Origin: Phlegmacium glaucopus | Lineage: Eukaryota > Basidiomycota > Agaricomycetes > Agaricales > Cortinariaceae | Reading direction: 5' to 3' | DNA: 64,000 nt | NCBI GenBank assembly: GCA_015039465.1 | Contig: MU130372.1 | Span: forward strand, 246,210-310,209 | Shown: one piece after another, positions 1 to 10,266 of the stretch | How the letters are laid out: every line of letters starts with the position of its first letter | Numbering within the stretch: the stretch's first letter is position 1 | Made by a program: the position numbers and the translations under genes | Notes under the pieces: model-generated | Database searches by the model: none | Told to the model about the DNA's origin: nothing | What the model saw: the letters and a program-made list of their open reading frames with translations, nothing else

Positions 1-665
1 TGCAGAACACCCAGACACTCTTAAGCATGGGAAATCTAGCAAGCACATTCCGTAATCAAGGAAGGTTGAATGAGGCAGAGCAGCTGGAGGTTCAAGTTAT
101 GGATATGAGGAAGAGAGTGCTAGGTGCAGAACATCCAGGCACCCTCTTAATCATGGGAAATCTGGCAAGCACATACCATAATCAAGGAAGATGGAATGAG
201 TCAGAGCAGCTGGAGGTTCAAGTCATGGACATGAGAAAGAGAGTGCTTGGTGCAGAACATCCAGACACCCTCTTAAGCATGGGCAATCTAGCAAGCACAT
301 ACTATAATCAAGGAAGATGGAATGAGGCAGAGCAGCTGGAGGTTCAAGTCCTAGACATGAGAAAGAGAGTGCTTGGTGCAGAACATCCAGGCACCCTCTT
401 AAGCATGGGAAGTCTAGCAAGTATGTACCACAAGCAAGGAAGATGGAATGAGGCAGAGCAGCTGGAGGTTCAAATTATAAGCATGGAGATTTTAGCAAGC
501 ACACATCATAATCAAGGAAGATGGAATGAGTCAGAGCAGCTGGAGGTTCAAGTCATGGACATGAACAAGAAAGTCCTTGGTGAAGAACATCCAAGCACAT
601 TTGTAATCATGGGAAATTTAACAAGCACATACTGTAATCAAGGAAAATTGAATGTGGCAGAGTAG
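1..665 (+). pseudogene. 3' end of an NLR-like TPR gene (paralogue of 14,048-18,251)
   Basis: This is the C-terminal part of a kinesin-light-chain-type TPR repeat protein cut by the window edge. Five to six 42-residue units are visible, each built on the pattern NQGRWNEAEQLEVQV..MRKRVLGAEHPxTLxxMGNLASTY. The reading frame is open from 27, but the repeat unit before it (positions 2-26) is out of frame: against the repeat consensus two bases are missing around 17-21, so the copy is probably broken. One unit near 475-490 has lost about 16 residues (QIISMEILAST). It ends with NVAE and a TAG stop, at the same point as the paralogue (NKAE, TAA at 18,251), and about 300 bases of 3' flank also match. 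It is most likely the tail of a STAND NTPase with TPRs, whose nucleotide-binding part would lie upstream of the window. Confidence 0.8.
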
Positions 666-1397
666 TTGGAGCTTGAATTCATGAATATAAGGACAGTAAT
701 AGACAGTAACTGAGTATAGTGATAAGGAAAAGTATTACACAGAAACAACCTGATCCATATCTCAAAAATAGTGGTCCCATGCTCAAAGTATGAATCTGTA
801 TACATATATTTGTAGTCTACTTCCATTGAGACTTCAGATATGTTCTGAAAGAAGACATTACCTTTTAAATTCTGTGCAGAATATCCCAAAATATACACCA
901 GTGATGCAAAGACTGAAATGAAAATATAACTCATTTGAAGAATCCATTGAGCAATTTGGTGGTTAAAACACAATTGTGAACATTATGCTTGAAAGGCTCT
1001 TGAGAAATGTCTTAGTCCATCAGTTCATTGGGTTTTATGGTATTAAGATAGTTGTATGTCACTAGGTTGAGCTTCAATTGCCTTCACCAAAGACAATCTC
1101 ATTACCTTCAGCAGCTTCCTGACTGTGAAATGTGTTAGCAATTTATTGACAAAGGTAGGTCTTGTAAAGAGTAATTTGCAATGATCCCCACCACAGCAGG
1201 AGGCAGCACAGGCAGACAAAGACATAGATCTGGAGATGGCTAAAATGGGCAGAGTAAGGTCAAGTATTCACACATATTGGTAAAAACACCCAGAGGCGGT
1301 GGTGGCAGAGCAGCTTCTTCCACTGACATCGCTTTGTGGGCAGCAGCTTGGTGTACGAGCTCAACATAGTTCAACTGAACCATGACTGAGTTGTCGC
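666..1397. other. 3' flank of the TPR gene, no gene seen
   Basis: No coding sequence is convincing here. From 666 to about 890 it is collinear with 18,252-18,318 plus 18,924-19,080 downstream of the second TPR gene, so the duplication includes non-coding flank. At 719-726 the sequence GTGATAAG is the empty version of the MITE insertion site occupied at 18,319-18,923 in the other copy. Confidence 0.6.
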
Positions 1398-1990
1398 TAG
1401 TGATGCCAAAGTTTGGTTCAGTCTGGTTCTCTGACAAATTTTGAGAACCGAGAACTGGACCAATGGTTCAGTTCAGGTAAACTGCTGAACTTTGGACAGG
1501 ACCACCGGTTCTGGTCAGGTTCAGGTTTGAACACATTCAAACCTGTAAAATTTCTCACACACCTACCAACCAAAAAATGGCTGAATTCTCATGTGGTAAT
1601 TCATTTTGGTTTATTCAGAGGTTGTGGTTCAGTGTTATACTCCTTTCCACGTGTTTGAAAAGGTTGGCACTTATTCCGGCAAGCCAGACTTGTCTGGGCT
1701 GTCCTGCACATATTACTATAAAGAGTAACCAATGCTAAATATGATCAAACCCCAGCACCAAGGAGTCACAGAGGCACTATGCCGCACTGGGGAACAATTA
1801 TATGACAAAAATACCCTGCCAAACCTCCTAAAAATCAGCAATTTCTGTTGGTGAAAGTCCGAAGTTTGGTTCAGGTTCGAACCTATCAGCAAGACCTTGA
1901 ACCTTGACCTGAACTTTGGACCGAACTTTTGGTCTGGTTTGAGAAGTTCAGGTTTGAACCACGGTGCAGAACCGAACTGCGGCATCACTA
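1398..1990. mobile_element. hAT-type MITE, 593 bp, 8-bp target duplication
   Basis: The ends are the inverted repeats TAGTGATGCC (1398-1407) and GGCATCACTA (1981-1990). They are flanked by GTTGTCGC (1390-1397) and GTTGTTGC (1991-1998), an 8-bp target site duplication with one C-to-T difference at a CpG. The interior has no ORF of note and is rich in GGTTCAG / CTGAACC words, which can fold back on themselves. Terminal inverted repeats and 8-bp duplications are the signature of hAT transposons, so I read this as a non-autonomous member. Relatives are at 19,289-19,563, 18,319-18,923 and 33,853-34,398, with fragments near 6,859 and 8,790. Confidence 0.85.
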
Positions 1991-1998
1991 GTTGTTGC

Positions 1999-2265
1999 AA
2001 AAAACCAATGACTAATGACTTACAAGGAGATAACCCCATCATCCCTCCTGAACCAATGCCTGTCCACCACCTTTCATCAATTTCCTCAATGTCTGTAATG
2101 AATTTTTGAAACAAGAGATGGAGCAGCTTGAGCAAGAAGGAGTGACAGAAAACACCGGTTGCTGTTTGGGGGCCTGAAAAAAAATGTTCAGACAGGTGTC
2201 ATACAATGTACAAATACATACCACAACACTACAGGGTCTTGCAATATGGTTTGCACAAAAATTTT
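1999..2265. other. unassigned spacer
   Basis: No gene, repeat unit or terminal motif was recognised between the MITE and the dispersed repeat that begins near 2,266. Confidence 0.4.
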
Positions 2266-3513
2266 ACAGCGCGAGTGTTATAAATCATTGTTTGTGTTGT
2301 TATATAACACCAACCAGAGAGCAGTGGACCAGTCTTTAGGTCAAGAGACTCCCTGTTGTTTGTTTAGGGAAGGTGTAACCTTGACTTGTAACACACAGAG
2401 ATAGGGAGCAAGAGTAGAGGTGAGGAGGATGAAGATGAATGTCTTAACAGGTGACTGAGGGTGGAGGATGAGGATGAGGATGGATAAGAGAGAGTCTTCA
2501 GCAAGACTATAGCAGTAGAGGGATAGATTGACAGTAAAGAGATAAAAAAGCGAACTTGAGGGAGGAATTCACTGGAATTCCACTGAGAAGATGACTGTTG
2601 GGGAGTAAGAATGAATTGGGAGAAACTACCTATCCTGGTACAAAAGAGCAGTATTTATACCCTAAGGATGAGGCTATGTAGAACAATAAAAAGAAAGAAG
2701 TATGCACTGTCAAAGGAAGAAAGATAAAGAGAGGACAGCTGCGAGAAGAAAAGAACAATGGAAAAGGAAAAGAAACAATAAAAAAATCTGTAAAGTGTCA
2801 AAGTGTGAGAGAAAAGAAAAGAAGGCAGTGTACATAGTCCAATAGCAAAAATATATCAACTCCATAGGCGGGTGGTCATGTCAAAAATGTGAAAGGTCCT
2901 GAGTCAACACTTGAAAGGTGCAGCCTTGTTCCCGAGAAAACACTACTTGCCCATGATCCCATGTTGTGCAGCCTTGATAACACTTGACACACTGCGAGAA
3001 TAATCCTCTGCTGCTGATTCATCTGCAATTCCTGCTTAGTTGTGATCCTCCTGGACTTCCTAAGTTGTCATAAAGAGGGTGGGAAGGCTTCATGTACTGC
3101 ATGAATGATGGTTTTGGCAGTGAATGATAAGGTAAGAGGTAGATAATTGAGGATAGGGGACTGAGTGATATCCAGGAGCGAGGGATGGCAAGATAGATGG
3201 CTGAGGGGAAGACTTGTGGGTCCATAGCCACAACAACAATGACAAAGCCTTTTACATAATGGGAGATGTAGTTGATGCATCCATAAAGGGGCCGTTCTTG
3301 ATATGATGGACCAAAGATATGATCAAACATGAGCCAATGACCGATGTGAATAGTAGATTGATCACTTTGTTGGATCACTAACCAAGGAACAAATGGATGG
3401 TAGATGCTTAGGAGCATGTCGATAGTGAAAACGATGGAGAGCATAGTGTGAGACATTGAGAGTATGATGGGCAATGAGGGTGATAACATTGAATGAATGA
3501 TTTGTCGACCAGG
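2266..3513 (-). repeat. Dispersed LTR-type repeat, copy 1
   Basis: This 1.25-kb segment is collinear with 32,081-33,340. Read on the minus strand it begins with a conserved open frame (3019-3570, 183 aa, ending SRNCR) that I do not recognise, then a stretch starting TGTTATCAAGGC, a TATA-like element (TATAAATAC, near 2,655) and a terminal part with a second TATA-like element. Copy 2 has the termini TGTTA...TAACA typical of fungal LTRs. The simplest reading is the 3' end of an LTR retroelement with its LTR. No reverse transcriptase or integrase is seen. Compared with copy 2, many CpG sites here are TpG or CpA. The plus-strand end abuts the mariner relic at 3,514. Confidence 0.55.
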
Positions 3514-4903
3514 TATTATTAGCAGTAGCAAGTAAGGGGAAGCAACAGAGGAGAATGGATGAATTACCACAGTTTTGATCCCACCTAGAACATCATACTA
3601 AGCTACTCTTGCACTCCTTCAAAATCATCCTGCAGGCTTTGCTTTTTCTGCGCATTATCTCACACTTTAAAGTGAACCTTCACACCTCATAAAACCTCAC
3701 TATCACCTACTGAAGAGAACTACATCAACCCCATGAACTGCGTACTACTTGCAGTCTGTCCCCACTGCAGGTACATCAACGTGTACTTGTCTGGCATCAT
3801 GAACAACAAAAAACACCTGCAGAAATGGCCACTCTCGCAAGGTGCAGCCGCCGAGCCATATACTATATCCTATCTTATGACCATGATTATGGAACAGTCC
3901 ACAATCCTTTTGTGTGCCCTGTTGGACGCTCCCGGGCACTCAACATTGGTGACCTGAACTTCCTGGTCTCTATAATAGCTGCCAAACCCAAGGTGTTCCT
4001 CGATGAGCTCCAGGATGAGCTTTTCACATATCGAGATGTAGAGGTCTCAATTCCAACAATCACCCAAGCACTTCAGCGATGGGAAATTAGCAAAAAGGCT
4101 GTCTCAACTGCTGCATTGGAAAGGAATGAGCTTTTACAAGCCACATGGCAGGCTGAATATGGTGACATCCCAGCTGAATATTGTGTTTGGCTCGATGAAT
4201 CGAGTGTTGATAATTTCACCTACCAGCACAAGAATGGCTGGAGTGACATTGGTCAAGCATCTGTATGCCGTGATACATTCATCCGAGGGCAACACTACTC
4301 CATTCTCCCAGCTTTGACATCTGATGGACTCATTGCGCTCGATATTTTTGAAGGGTCTGTCAATAAGGATTTTTTTATCCAATTTCTACATGAACAGGTG
4401 GTCAGTCTTAGTATTCCTCCATCAATTTGAAGCTGAATTCTACAGCAATTCATCTGACTCTTTCCAGGCACCAAGGCTGAATCTGTACCCTGGTCCATGG
4501 AGCATTGTAATTATGGATAACTGTGCAATTCATCATGATGAGGAAATCCATCAAATTATTGAGGCTGAATGTGGTATGAATTCTCAACAGCCTTCATAGT
4601 TTGACAAGCTGACTGACTGAGGATCTGACAAGCTGCGAAGCTTGTCTACCTTCCTCCATACTCTCCAGACTTCAACATGATTGAGCAAGGCTTTTCACTC
4701 AATTAAATCATGGCTTCGACAACGTGAGGCACAAGCAACCTCACCACAAGTTAGACCATGGCTGATCCATCAAGCCAGCGCACATGTAACAGCAGAGATG
4801 GCTTGTGGATGGATCAAAAACTGTGGTTATACATTTCAAGAGTAATATATCAACTATGTTTAAAAACTTTAGTTAAGAATTCAGAACTTGATATATATAT
4901 ATA
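3514..4903 (+). mobile_element. Tc1/mariner-type element, 5' end defined, 3' end uncertain
   Basis: The 5' boundary is set by comparison. Sequence starting TATTATTAGCAGTAGCAAG occurs here directly after the LTR-type repeat (whose second copy continues differently) and again at 28,261 in another context. The body contains a broken transposase gene (3825-4845). I could not find an inverted copy of the left end on the right side. The (TA)n run near 4,891-4,903 is only a guess for the right limit. Confidence 0.55.
3825..4845 (+). pseudogene. Tc1/mariner-like DDE transposase, two introns, one frameshift
   Basis: The first exon gives 201 residues with an N-terminal helix-turn-helix region (VSIPTITQALQRWEISKKA) and the first catalytic motif WLDESSVDN, followed by ILPALTSDGLIALDIFEG. 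A GT..AG intron at 4398-4467 joins HEQ to APRLNLYPGPW and the second motif VIMDNCAIHHDEEI. A second intron at about 4574-4632 joins AEC to AAKLVYLPPYSPDFNMIEQ with the third acidic residue. With this splicing the last two acids are about 37 residues apart. One extra base near 4,685 (GAGCAAGGCTTTT) shifts the frame; after it the family C-terminus (AFHSIKSWLRQREAQ ... YTFQE) runs to a TAA at 4843-4845. The gene would encode the cut-and-paste enzyme of a DDE_3-type transposon and is probably dead. Confidence 0.8.
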
Positions 4904-4924
4904 CTAGGGAAGTCAAAGTGAAGC

Positions 4925-5716
4925 TTAGCACCTTCCCACACAAACCTTCTGCTCAAGACGGTTCTGCCACTCCTTACAAAATTTCTTGAATTTGATGACC
5001 ATGCCGTGGGTGGAGCCTAAGACACGATGCAGCTCAACATCACTGACAAAGGGTAAAATATCAGGTGTATAGTCTTCAAGGTCAAGAGCTGACTCACATG
5101 GCAGCAAATCAACACCTTCAAGTCGGGCAAAATCAAGGAGGCAATGATGAAGTTCTGACCCTTTCTTGGGAATTGGGGAGTTGGTAACAGTGGAGGGTGG
5201 TTCTTGCACATTTTGGGGTTATGGGAGGGGTGGAATTGGAGTAGGGGCACTTCTGGGCAAGCCCACCAATCAGGGAAACAAGAGCGTTGACGAGCATGAC
5301 AAGTGCGTCACAACCAGAATCAGAGGCAGTTGGATGACCTCTTGGTTTGGGCCCTGCAGCAGCAGCATTGCGAACACCATCAAAAGCAGGATGATTAGGG
5401 GGCTCATGCTTGGTTGCATCACCAGCAGACTAGTCCTTCATTAGACACCACCACACTATGAACCTCAATGGATAAATCACATACCATAATACCATAGCAG
5501 CCGCCCAGGCTTTGAGATGATGGGGATTCAAGTGAGTATGTTCTCCTGATGGTGCAATGTAACAGTGGCCAGGTTCTCCATGTTCACCTTGATGGTTTTG
5601 GCATGGCCACTTCTTCTTGAGCTCGAGGACAAGCTGACCATTGAGTCAAGAGAGATCACTAAAATCAGTGGTTTTGGGAACCTGGAAAAGAGTGAAAGAT
5701 AAGCAGGGTTGAACAC
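4925..5716 (-). pseudogene. Fragments of an unrecognised basidiomycete gene
   Basis: Minus-strand frames 4925-5209 and 5528-5716 look coding but broken. The first has a compact, acidic-aromatic segment (LHHCLLDFARLEGVDLLPCE ... DYTPDILPFVSDVELHR ... KKFCKEWQNRLEQK). The second contains RSGHAKTIKVNMENLATVTL. Between them (5210-5527) the sequence is low complexity with Gly/Pro-rich translations. I do not recognise the family and infer only that it was a protein gene, possibly part of a transposon. No function is proposed. Confidence 0.35.
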
Positions 5717-5763
5717 AAGGGACTGATGGCCTTACCCAAGTTCCATAGACTAATTCATCCTCC

Positions 5764-6342
5764 TGTTACATTCCGTCATACGTTACTCTGGTCCGACTCC
5801 GTCGGAGTTGTCTCCGGTAGTCCGTACTCCGTTCCAGTACTTTCCCTTGCCTCCGGATTTGCTCCTTCTATGTCCAACTCCGAGACTTCTCCGTATCATT
5901 CTGGCTCTTCCGACGTTACTCCAAACTCATTTCCACATCTTCGTCACAACCACTATTTCTTTGTCATCACTTTCCCACCATCAGTCAGCACACCAGCTAT
6001 GGATTATTCACCCCAAGAATGCAGGACCTTCCGGGAGCAGAACGCAGCATTTATATTTATATTTTATATTTCGGATGCTATTCCTTTTATATTTAAGTAC
6101 TCGAAACTTGTATGTTTTCCTCAGTTCGAATATCGACTTAGTTTCCCACTCTTGGTCTTCCTCTAAGTTCTTTGCAACTTCCGGTTCCGTTCCGCTCCGT
6201 CTTACTCCGAAATTAGGACACGAAGGTTCTGGGTAGCACAGCACATAAGCTGAGGCTAAGTCCTATCCTTTCCGTGACTCCGTTCCGGTACTCCGTCCGT
6301 TACTCCGTCCGAAACTCCGGAATAGAGTCCTTGAACTTAACA
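5764..6342. mobile_element. Solo LTR, 579 bp, with 5-bp target duplication
   Basis: The segment starts TGTTACATTCCGTC and ends GAACTTAACA, giving TGTTA...TAACA termini. It is flanked on both sides by CCTCC (5759-5763 and 6343-6347), a 5-bp target duplication. No internal retroelement genes are present, so this is a solo LTR left by recombination. The interior is rich in TCCG/CGGA words. A TATA-like run near 6,050-6,070 reads as AATATAAATATAAAT on the minus strand, so the element may be oriented that way. Related sequence occurs at 33,443-34,575 and, inverted, at 30,371-30,806. Confidence 0.88.
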
Positions 6343-6347
6343 CCTCC

Positions 6348-6858
6348 CCACTGGCTATGCCCCACTCAACGCCAGGTGGAAGCTGTTTAATGTGAGTACA
6401 AGCAATCCAAAGGATGAAAAAAAAATACACACCACCTGCTTGATATGAAAACCTTCCATTGATAGAGTGAGGTGCCATGTTTGTGAGCAATACTGAGAAA
6501 TATGAGTTGTAGAACAGACCTTTTATCTCTTGAGCTCAATTTCTTCCCTGCACTCTCCCGATACTGAAATGAAGAACAAGCTAGGGGTAGTCATGAGCAT
6601 CCACAAAATTGGCAGGGCAAGAGAATTGAAATCAGAGGTCATATATTCATAGACCAGGTCCCCATTGACGAGGAGGCTCCATCTGAGAGGTTTGAAGCTA
6701 GTGGATACTGGGTCAATTGATTATCTAGTATGGCACGAGAACTGAGCAATGCACAGGAGGATGGACTCGGATAAGATCCCTAAGGTTCATATTCATCGTT
6801 GAATGAGGCTCCTGGCAGGGCACAGGGCAAAGTAGGGATGTGTGGAAATGTGACTGTC
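6348..6858. other. spacer, no gene seen
   Basis: Six-frame translations show only short frames without family resemblance. No repeat boundary was found. Confidence 0.4.
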
Positions 6859-7052
6859 TAGCGATGCCAAAGTTCAGTTCCAAACCAACGCAAGAACCAA
6901 GAACTGAAAGAACCAAACTGAAAGAACTGAACCGTCGGTTCAGGTTCAGTTCAGTTCAGTCCAAGGATCTTGGACTGTCAGTCCGGTTCTCGGTTCTCAT
7001 ATTTCTAAAAATTTGAGAACCAGGTTCAAACCCCGAACCGAACTTGGTGTAG
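6859..7052. mobile_element. hAT-type MITE, degenerate
   Basis: The left end TAGCGATGCCAAAGTTCAG matches the TAGTGATGCCAAAGTTTGG end of the family at 1,398. The interior has the same GGTTCAG / CTGAACC words. The right end (GAACCGAACTTGGTGTAG) is a decayed version of the family's right terminus. No target duplication is recognisable. Confidence 0.55.
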
Positions 7053-7099
7053 ATTTTTTTTCTAAATTTTCAACACAGAATTGAATTTATAACCTGCAA

Positions 7100-8650
7100 A
7101 ATATTGATTGTTGTTAAGCGCCCAGACCCGATGGGAGTCGGAGTTTTAAATTTTCAACCACCACCTAGCGATGTCCTACACTAACAACCCCAACGATGCC
7201 AATGACTCTCCTGGGAGTTATTTTAGTAAGTCCTTATCTTCATGCACTACAATGATGATACTACTCCAGTGGATTTTTCATCTTCTTTACAACTCAGGCT
7301 CCACCTTGTCACATCACAATGATGAACACAATGATTATGACCAGGTACTAGTATAGTATGTTTTTAAATTTAAATTTTAATCTAATGTAAACTACAACAG
7401 ATGAATGTCAGCCGACAAACAATGTTGAATGACAACAAACAACAAACAAACAAGCAAGTGAAAGACAAATAAATGACAACAACAACAAATGAACAAAGGA
7501 TAATGATGAATGAATGAATGAATGAATGAATGAATGAATGTCGAACAATGACAATGTACATGGTGCGTATATTGCTTCATACCCATACCCTAGCCATTGT
7601 TTCATCCAGCACAACAATGATGAGCACAGGCACCACCCCTTGGCAGGTATTTTTTTAAAATTGAAATTTAAATCTAATATAAACTACTACAGATAAATGA
7701 TGAACAAGATAGGTTGAATGACAATTCCAAAAACGACAATGAACAGATGGCAACAACAAATGAGTGACAACAGACGAGTGCCAGTGACGACAACAAATGA
7801 GTGACAACAAAATTTTGGTAAGTTTCTTGATTTAATTGATGTACTATGACAGCACACAGGGATGACAACCACGGGCATGGACAATGATATCGAGCAGAAC
7901 GATGACAGGCACAGGTAGCACCCCATGGCAGGTATTTTTTTAAATTTAATCTAATGTAAACTACTACAAACAACGAACAAGAGATATCGAGTGACAACGA
8001 TTCAACAAAACAACAACAACAAACAATGAACACTGACAATGAACAAATGAGCATAAACAAACAATGACAAACAAATGAACCAAAGACGATGAATAGACGA
8101 ATGAAAGAAAAACAACAACGGACAAATGGACAACGCCAACCCCTTACTGCTGCGGTTGCAAGCACACAAGCTATTCAAGCTGCTGGCATTACTGTGAGCA
8201 TTTCAACTTCGTTCATCACATCCTTAAGTATTTAACCATTGTCATTGATCAGACTCCCCATGACCTTTGAGTCTTTACTTTGGTTCCCAATCAATAATGA
8301 CAACAAACAAACAAATGATGAACGGACAACAAATGAATGACGAACGAGCAACAAATGAATGAACAACAACTTAGGAGTGTCATAAGTGACATCATGGGCC
8401 AAGGTACGCCAGCTATGCCTCATAAAACATCTCATTTTCGGATCTCCCATCTGAATAACAGACATATATGTGTTATCCGTGGTTCTGGACTGGGTTCTCT
8501 TTACAAGTTAAGAGCCTGCCAGTAACCCACATTTTTGGAACCATCAGAGTAATTACTAATCCCTGAGATACGTAGCTTGCCCTCCCCTTGGGAGGTATTT
8601 TTTCAAATCAAAATTAATTCTAATGTACTTAAACTACAACAGACACATGA
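7100..8650. repeat. Degenerate tandem repeat with intron-like cores
   Basis: Four blocks at about 7,340, 7,645, 7,930 and 8,595 share GGTATTTTTTTAAATT...TCTAATGTAAACTAC(T)ACAG. Each block starts with GT and ends with AG like an intron of about 50-65 bases. Between the first three the spacing is about 290 bases and the sequence is low complexity (AACAA/GAATG words), including a GAAT microsatellite near 7,505-7,540. Frames in the spacers are interrupted by stops. It could be the ruin of a repeat-rich gene duplicated exon-intron by exon-intron, or a non-coding satellite. Confidence 0.5.
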
Positions 8651-8789
8651 TGATCAGTGTCAAATGAGTGCATTGAGTACAGTGAACAAACAACACAGCA
8701 GTGGCCTACTTGTTCAACAAAAAACAAATGGGCTGGTGCTATACCAGTGATAATGTAAATAAATCTGAATTGCCATTGGCAATGGGGGG

Positions 8790-8972
8790 TTTTTTTCATC
8801 GGTTTGACGGTTTGAACCGGTTCTAGAACCGAACAGAACTCACAGAATTGGTTCTTTCGGTTCCGGTTCCGGTCCCAGTTCAGTTCAGCCAGGAACCTTC
8901 CGGTTCGGTTCTCGGTTCTCCAAAAATAGTTGTAGAACCAAACCAAACCAAACTTTGGTAACACTATGACTG
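8790..8972. mobile_element. hAT-type MITE fragment
   Basis: The segment consists of GGTTC/GAACC-rich sequence ending CAAACTTTGGTAACACTA, which matches the right end GAACTTTGGTAACCCTA of the element at 18,319-18,923. The left terminus is missing, so it is a truncated copy. Confidence 0.5.
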
Positions 8973-9504
8973 TGTAAGCTGGAGCTCACCACCATATATA
9001 GTGCCATTGTACTGAATGGGTAACCATTCAGTATACTTGCCTTTTGGTGGAATGGTCTTGTGCGGCACTCTGGGCCACCTTCCAGACTGTCAGTCACATC
9101 AAAGGCTGCTAAAAAAAAATTGTGCAAACCATATTGCAAGACCCTGTAAAGGCCAGTCAACTGGTAGTAGGAAGGGTTGGAGGACGAGAATCTGCAGGCA
9201 GAGGCAGTGGTAGTGCTGACTGGTGTGTAAGCTGTACCAACAGGACGTGGTCGTTCCTTGTGAGTGTAATGGATGGCCTTAACCAGAATCTGCGAGTTGA
9301 GCATAGATGAATATTCACGAAATTACACACTTCATTGTGTGCACTGACCACCACATCGATATCGATCTGTCGCACCTGAATGAGTGTGGAAAGGACATTT
9401 TCTCATTGATAGGCCATAGAGTCTGCTTGCAAGCCGAGAGCAAGCCTTTTATCTCCGCTTCAATGTCAACAACTTCAGATTCCGACTGTGTATTTTTATG
9501 GCTG
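8973..9504. other. spacer with an unrecognised minus-strand frame
   Basis: A minus-strand frame from 9304 downward (LVKAIHYTHKERPRP ... LEGGPECRTRPFHQK) is open over about 140 codons but runs into MITE sequence at its end. I do not recognise it and do not call it a gene. Confidence 0.3.
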
Positions 9505-9878
9505 TACTGTACCATTTTAAATTGTTCGTCTGGGGGTGTGACCTGGGACAGGTTGGACGAAAATGTATCTCCGGCCAGAGGCAAAGTGACATGTGACATC
9601 TGCCAAAAAATTCGGCCACAGTCCAAGCTAGGCCAACTGACTACAGTAAAGTATCCAACCCTGAGCACTGCGCTGAGCCTCCCGTCACCACACCGTGTAA
9701 ATTTTTAGAATATAATATAATATTGGGGAATTTGGGGGTGAATATTTTAAAAAGGCTTGGTTGTGACCGTCCACCTCCGTCCGCCACTTTGGCTGTGACC
9801 TGGGACAAACGTCCGATTTCGGCCACATCCACAGAGCCTGTGACCCGTGACGGACGAACAATTTAAAATGGTACAGTA
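9505..9878. mobile_element. TA-flanked MITE with 26-bp inverted repeats
   Basis: The left end (9505-9530) begins TACTGTACCATTTTAAATT and the right end (9853-9878) is its exact inverse complement, ending GGTACAGTA. The ends carry TA on both sides, as expected for a Tc1/mariner-type target duplication. Inside, GTGACC(T/C)G(G/T)GAC words recur in both orientations. A diverged relative lies at 49,607-49,830. No coding capacity. Confidence 0.8.
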
Positions 9879-9983
9879 ATCTCCACACCAAGTTGGCTCT
9901 GATCGAGAAAATAGATATTAACACCGCTAACGGGACCGCAGAAGATACTCTGAAAAATCAGCCTGATTGTTGGAGCAAGCGCT

Positions 9984-10266
9984 TACAGCTACATGCAAAA
10001 ACCTAGGAACCCCTCGAAAATCAGTTTGTGCGCCTCTGTTTGTACAAACAACCTACTTTTGGTAGCTTGAACGCGCGTTGTCTCCAAGCATAATGACACA
10101 TGTTGTGGAGTTAGGGCACTAGAACCCTTCAACCGCCCCAAGCTCCCTCCATCACTACCGAAACAGGACTTTTAGCATGTTAGGATACCAAAAACGGTTG
10201 TTTATATAAACATTGGCGCATGAGCTGAAATTTCGAGGGGTTCCTAGGTTTTTGCATGTAGCTGTA
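9984..10266. mobile_element. TA-flanked MITE with 37-bp perfect inverted repeats
   Basis: The arms at 9983-10019 and 10231-10267 are perfect inverse complements over 37 bases (left arm starts TTACAGCTACATGC, ends CCCCTCGAAA). With a TA duplication at 9984-9985 and 10265-10266 the element is CAGCTACATGC...GCATGTAGCTG. The 211-base core has no ORF. It fits a Tc1/mariner-type MITE. The perfect arms suggest a recent insertion. Confidence 0.85.

Noticed and set aside
7408..8165. Minus-strand hydrophobic frames rich in Phe, Cys and Val
   Set aside because: They arise from AACAA/GAATG low-complexity repeats read backwards and have no family resemblance.
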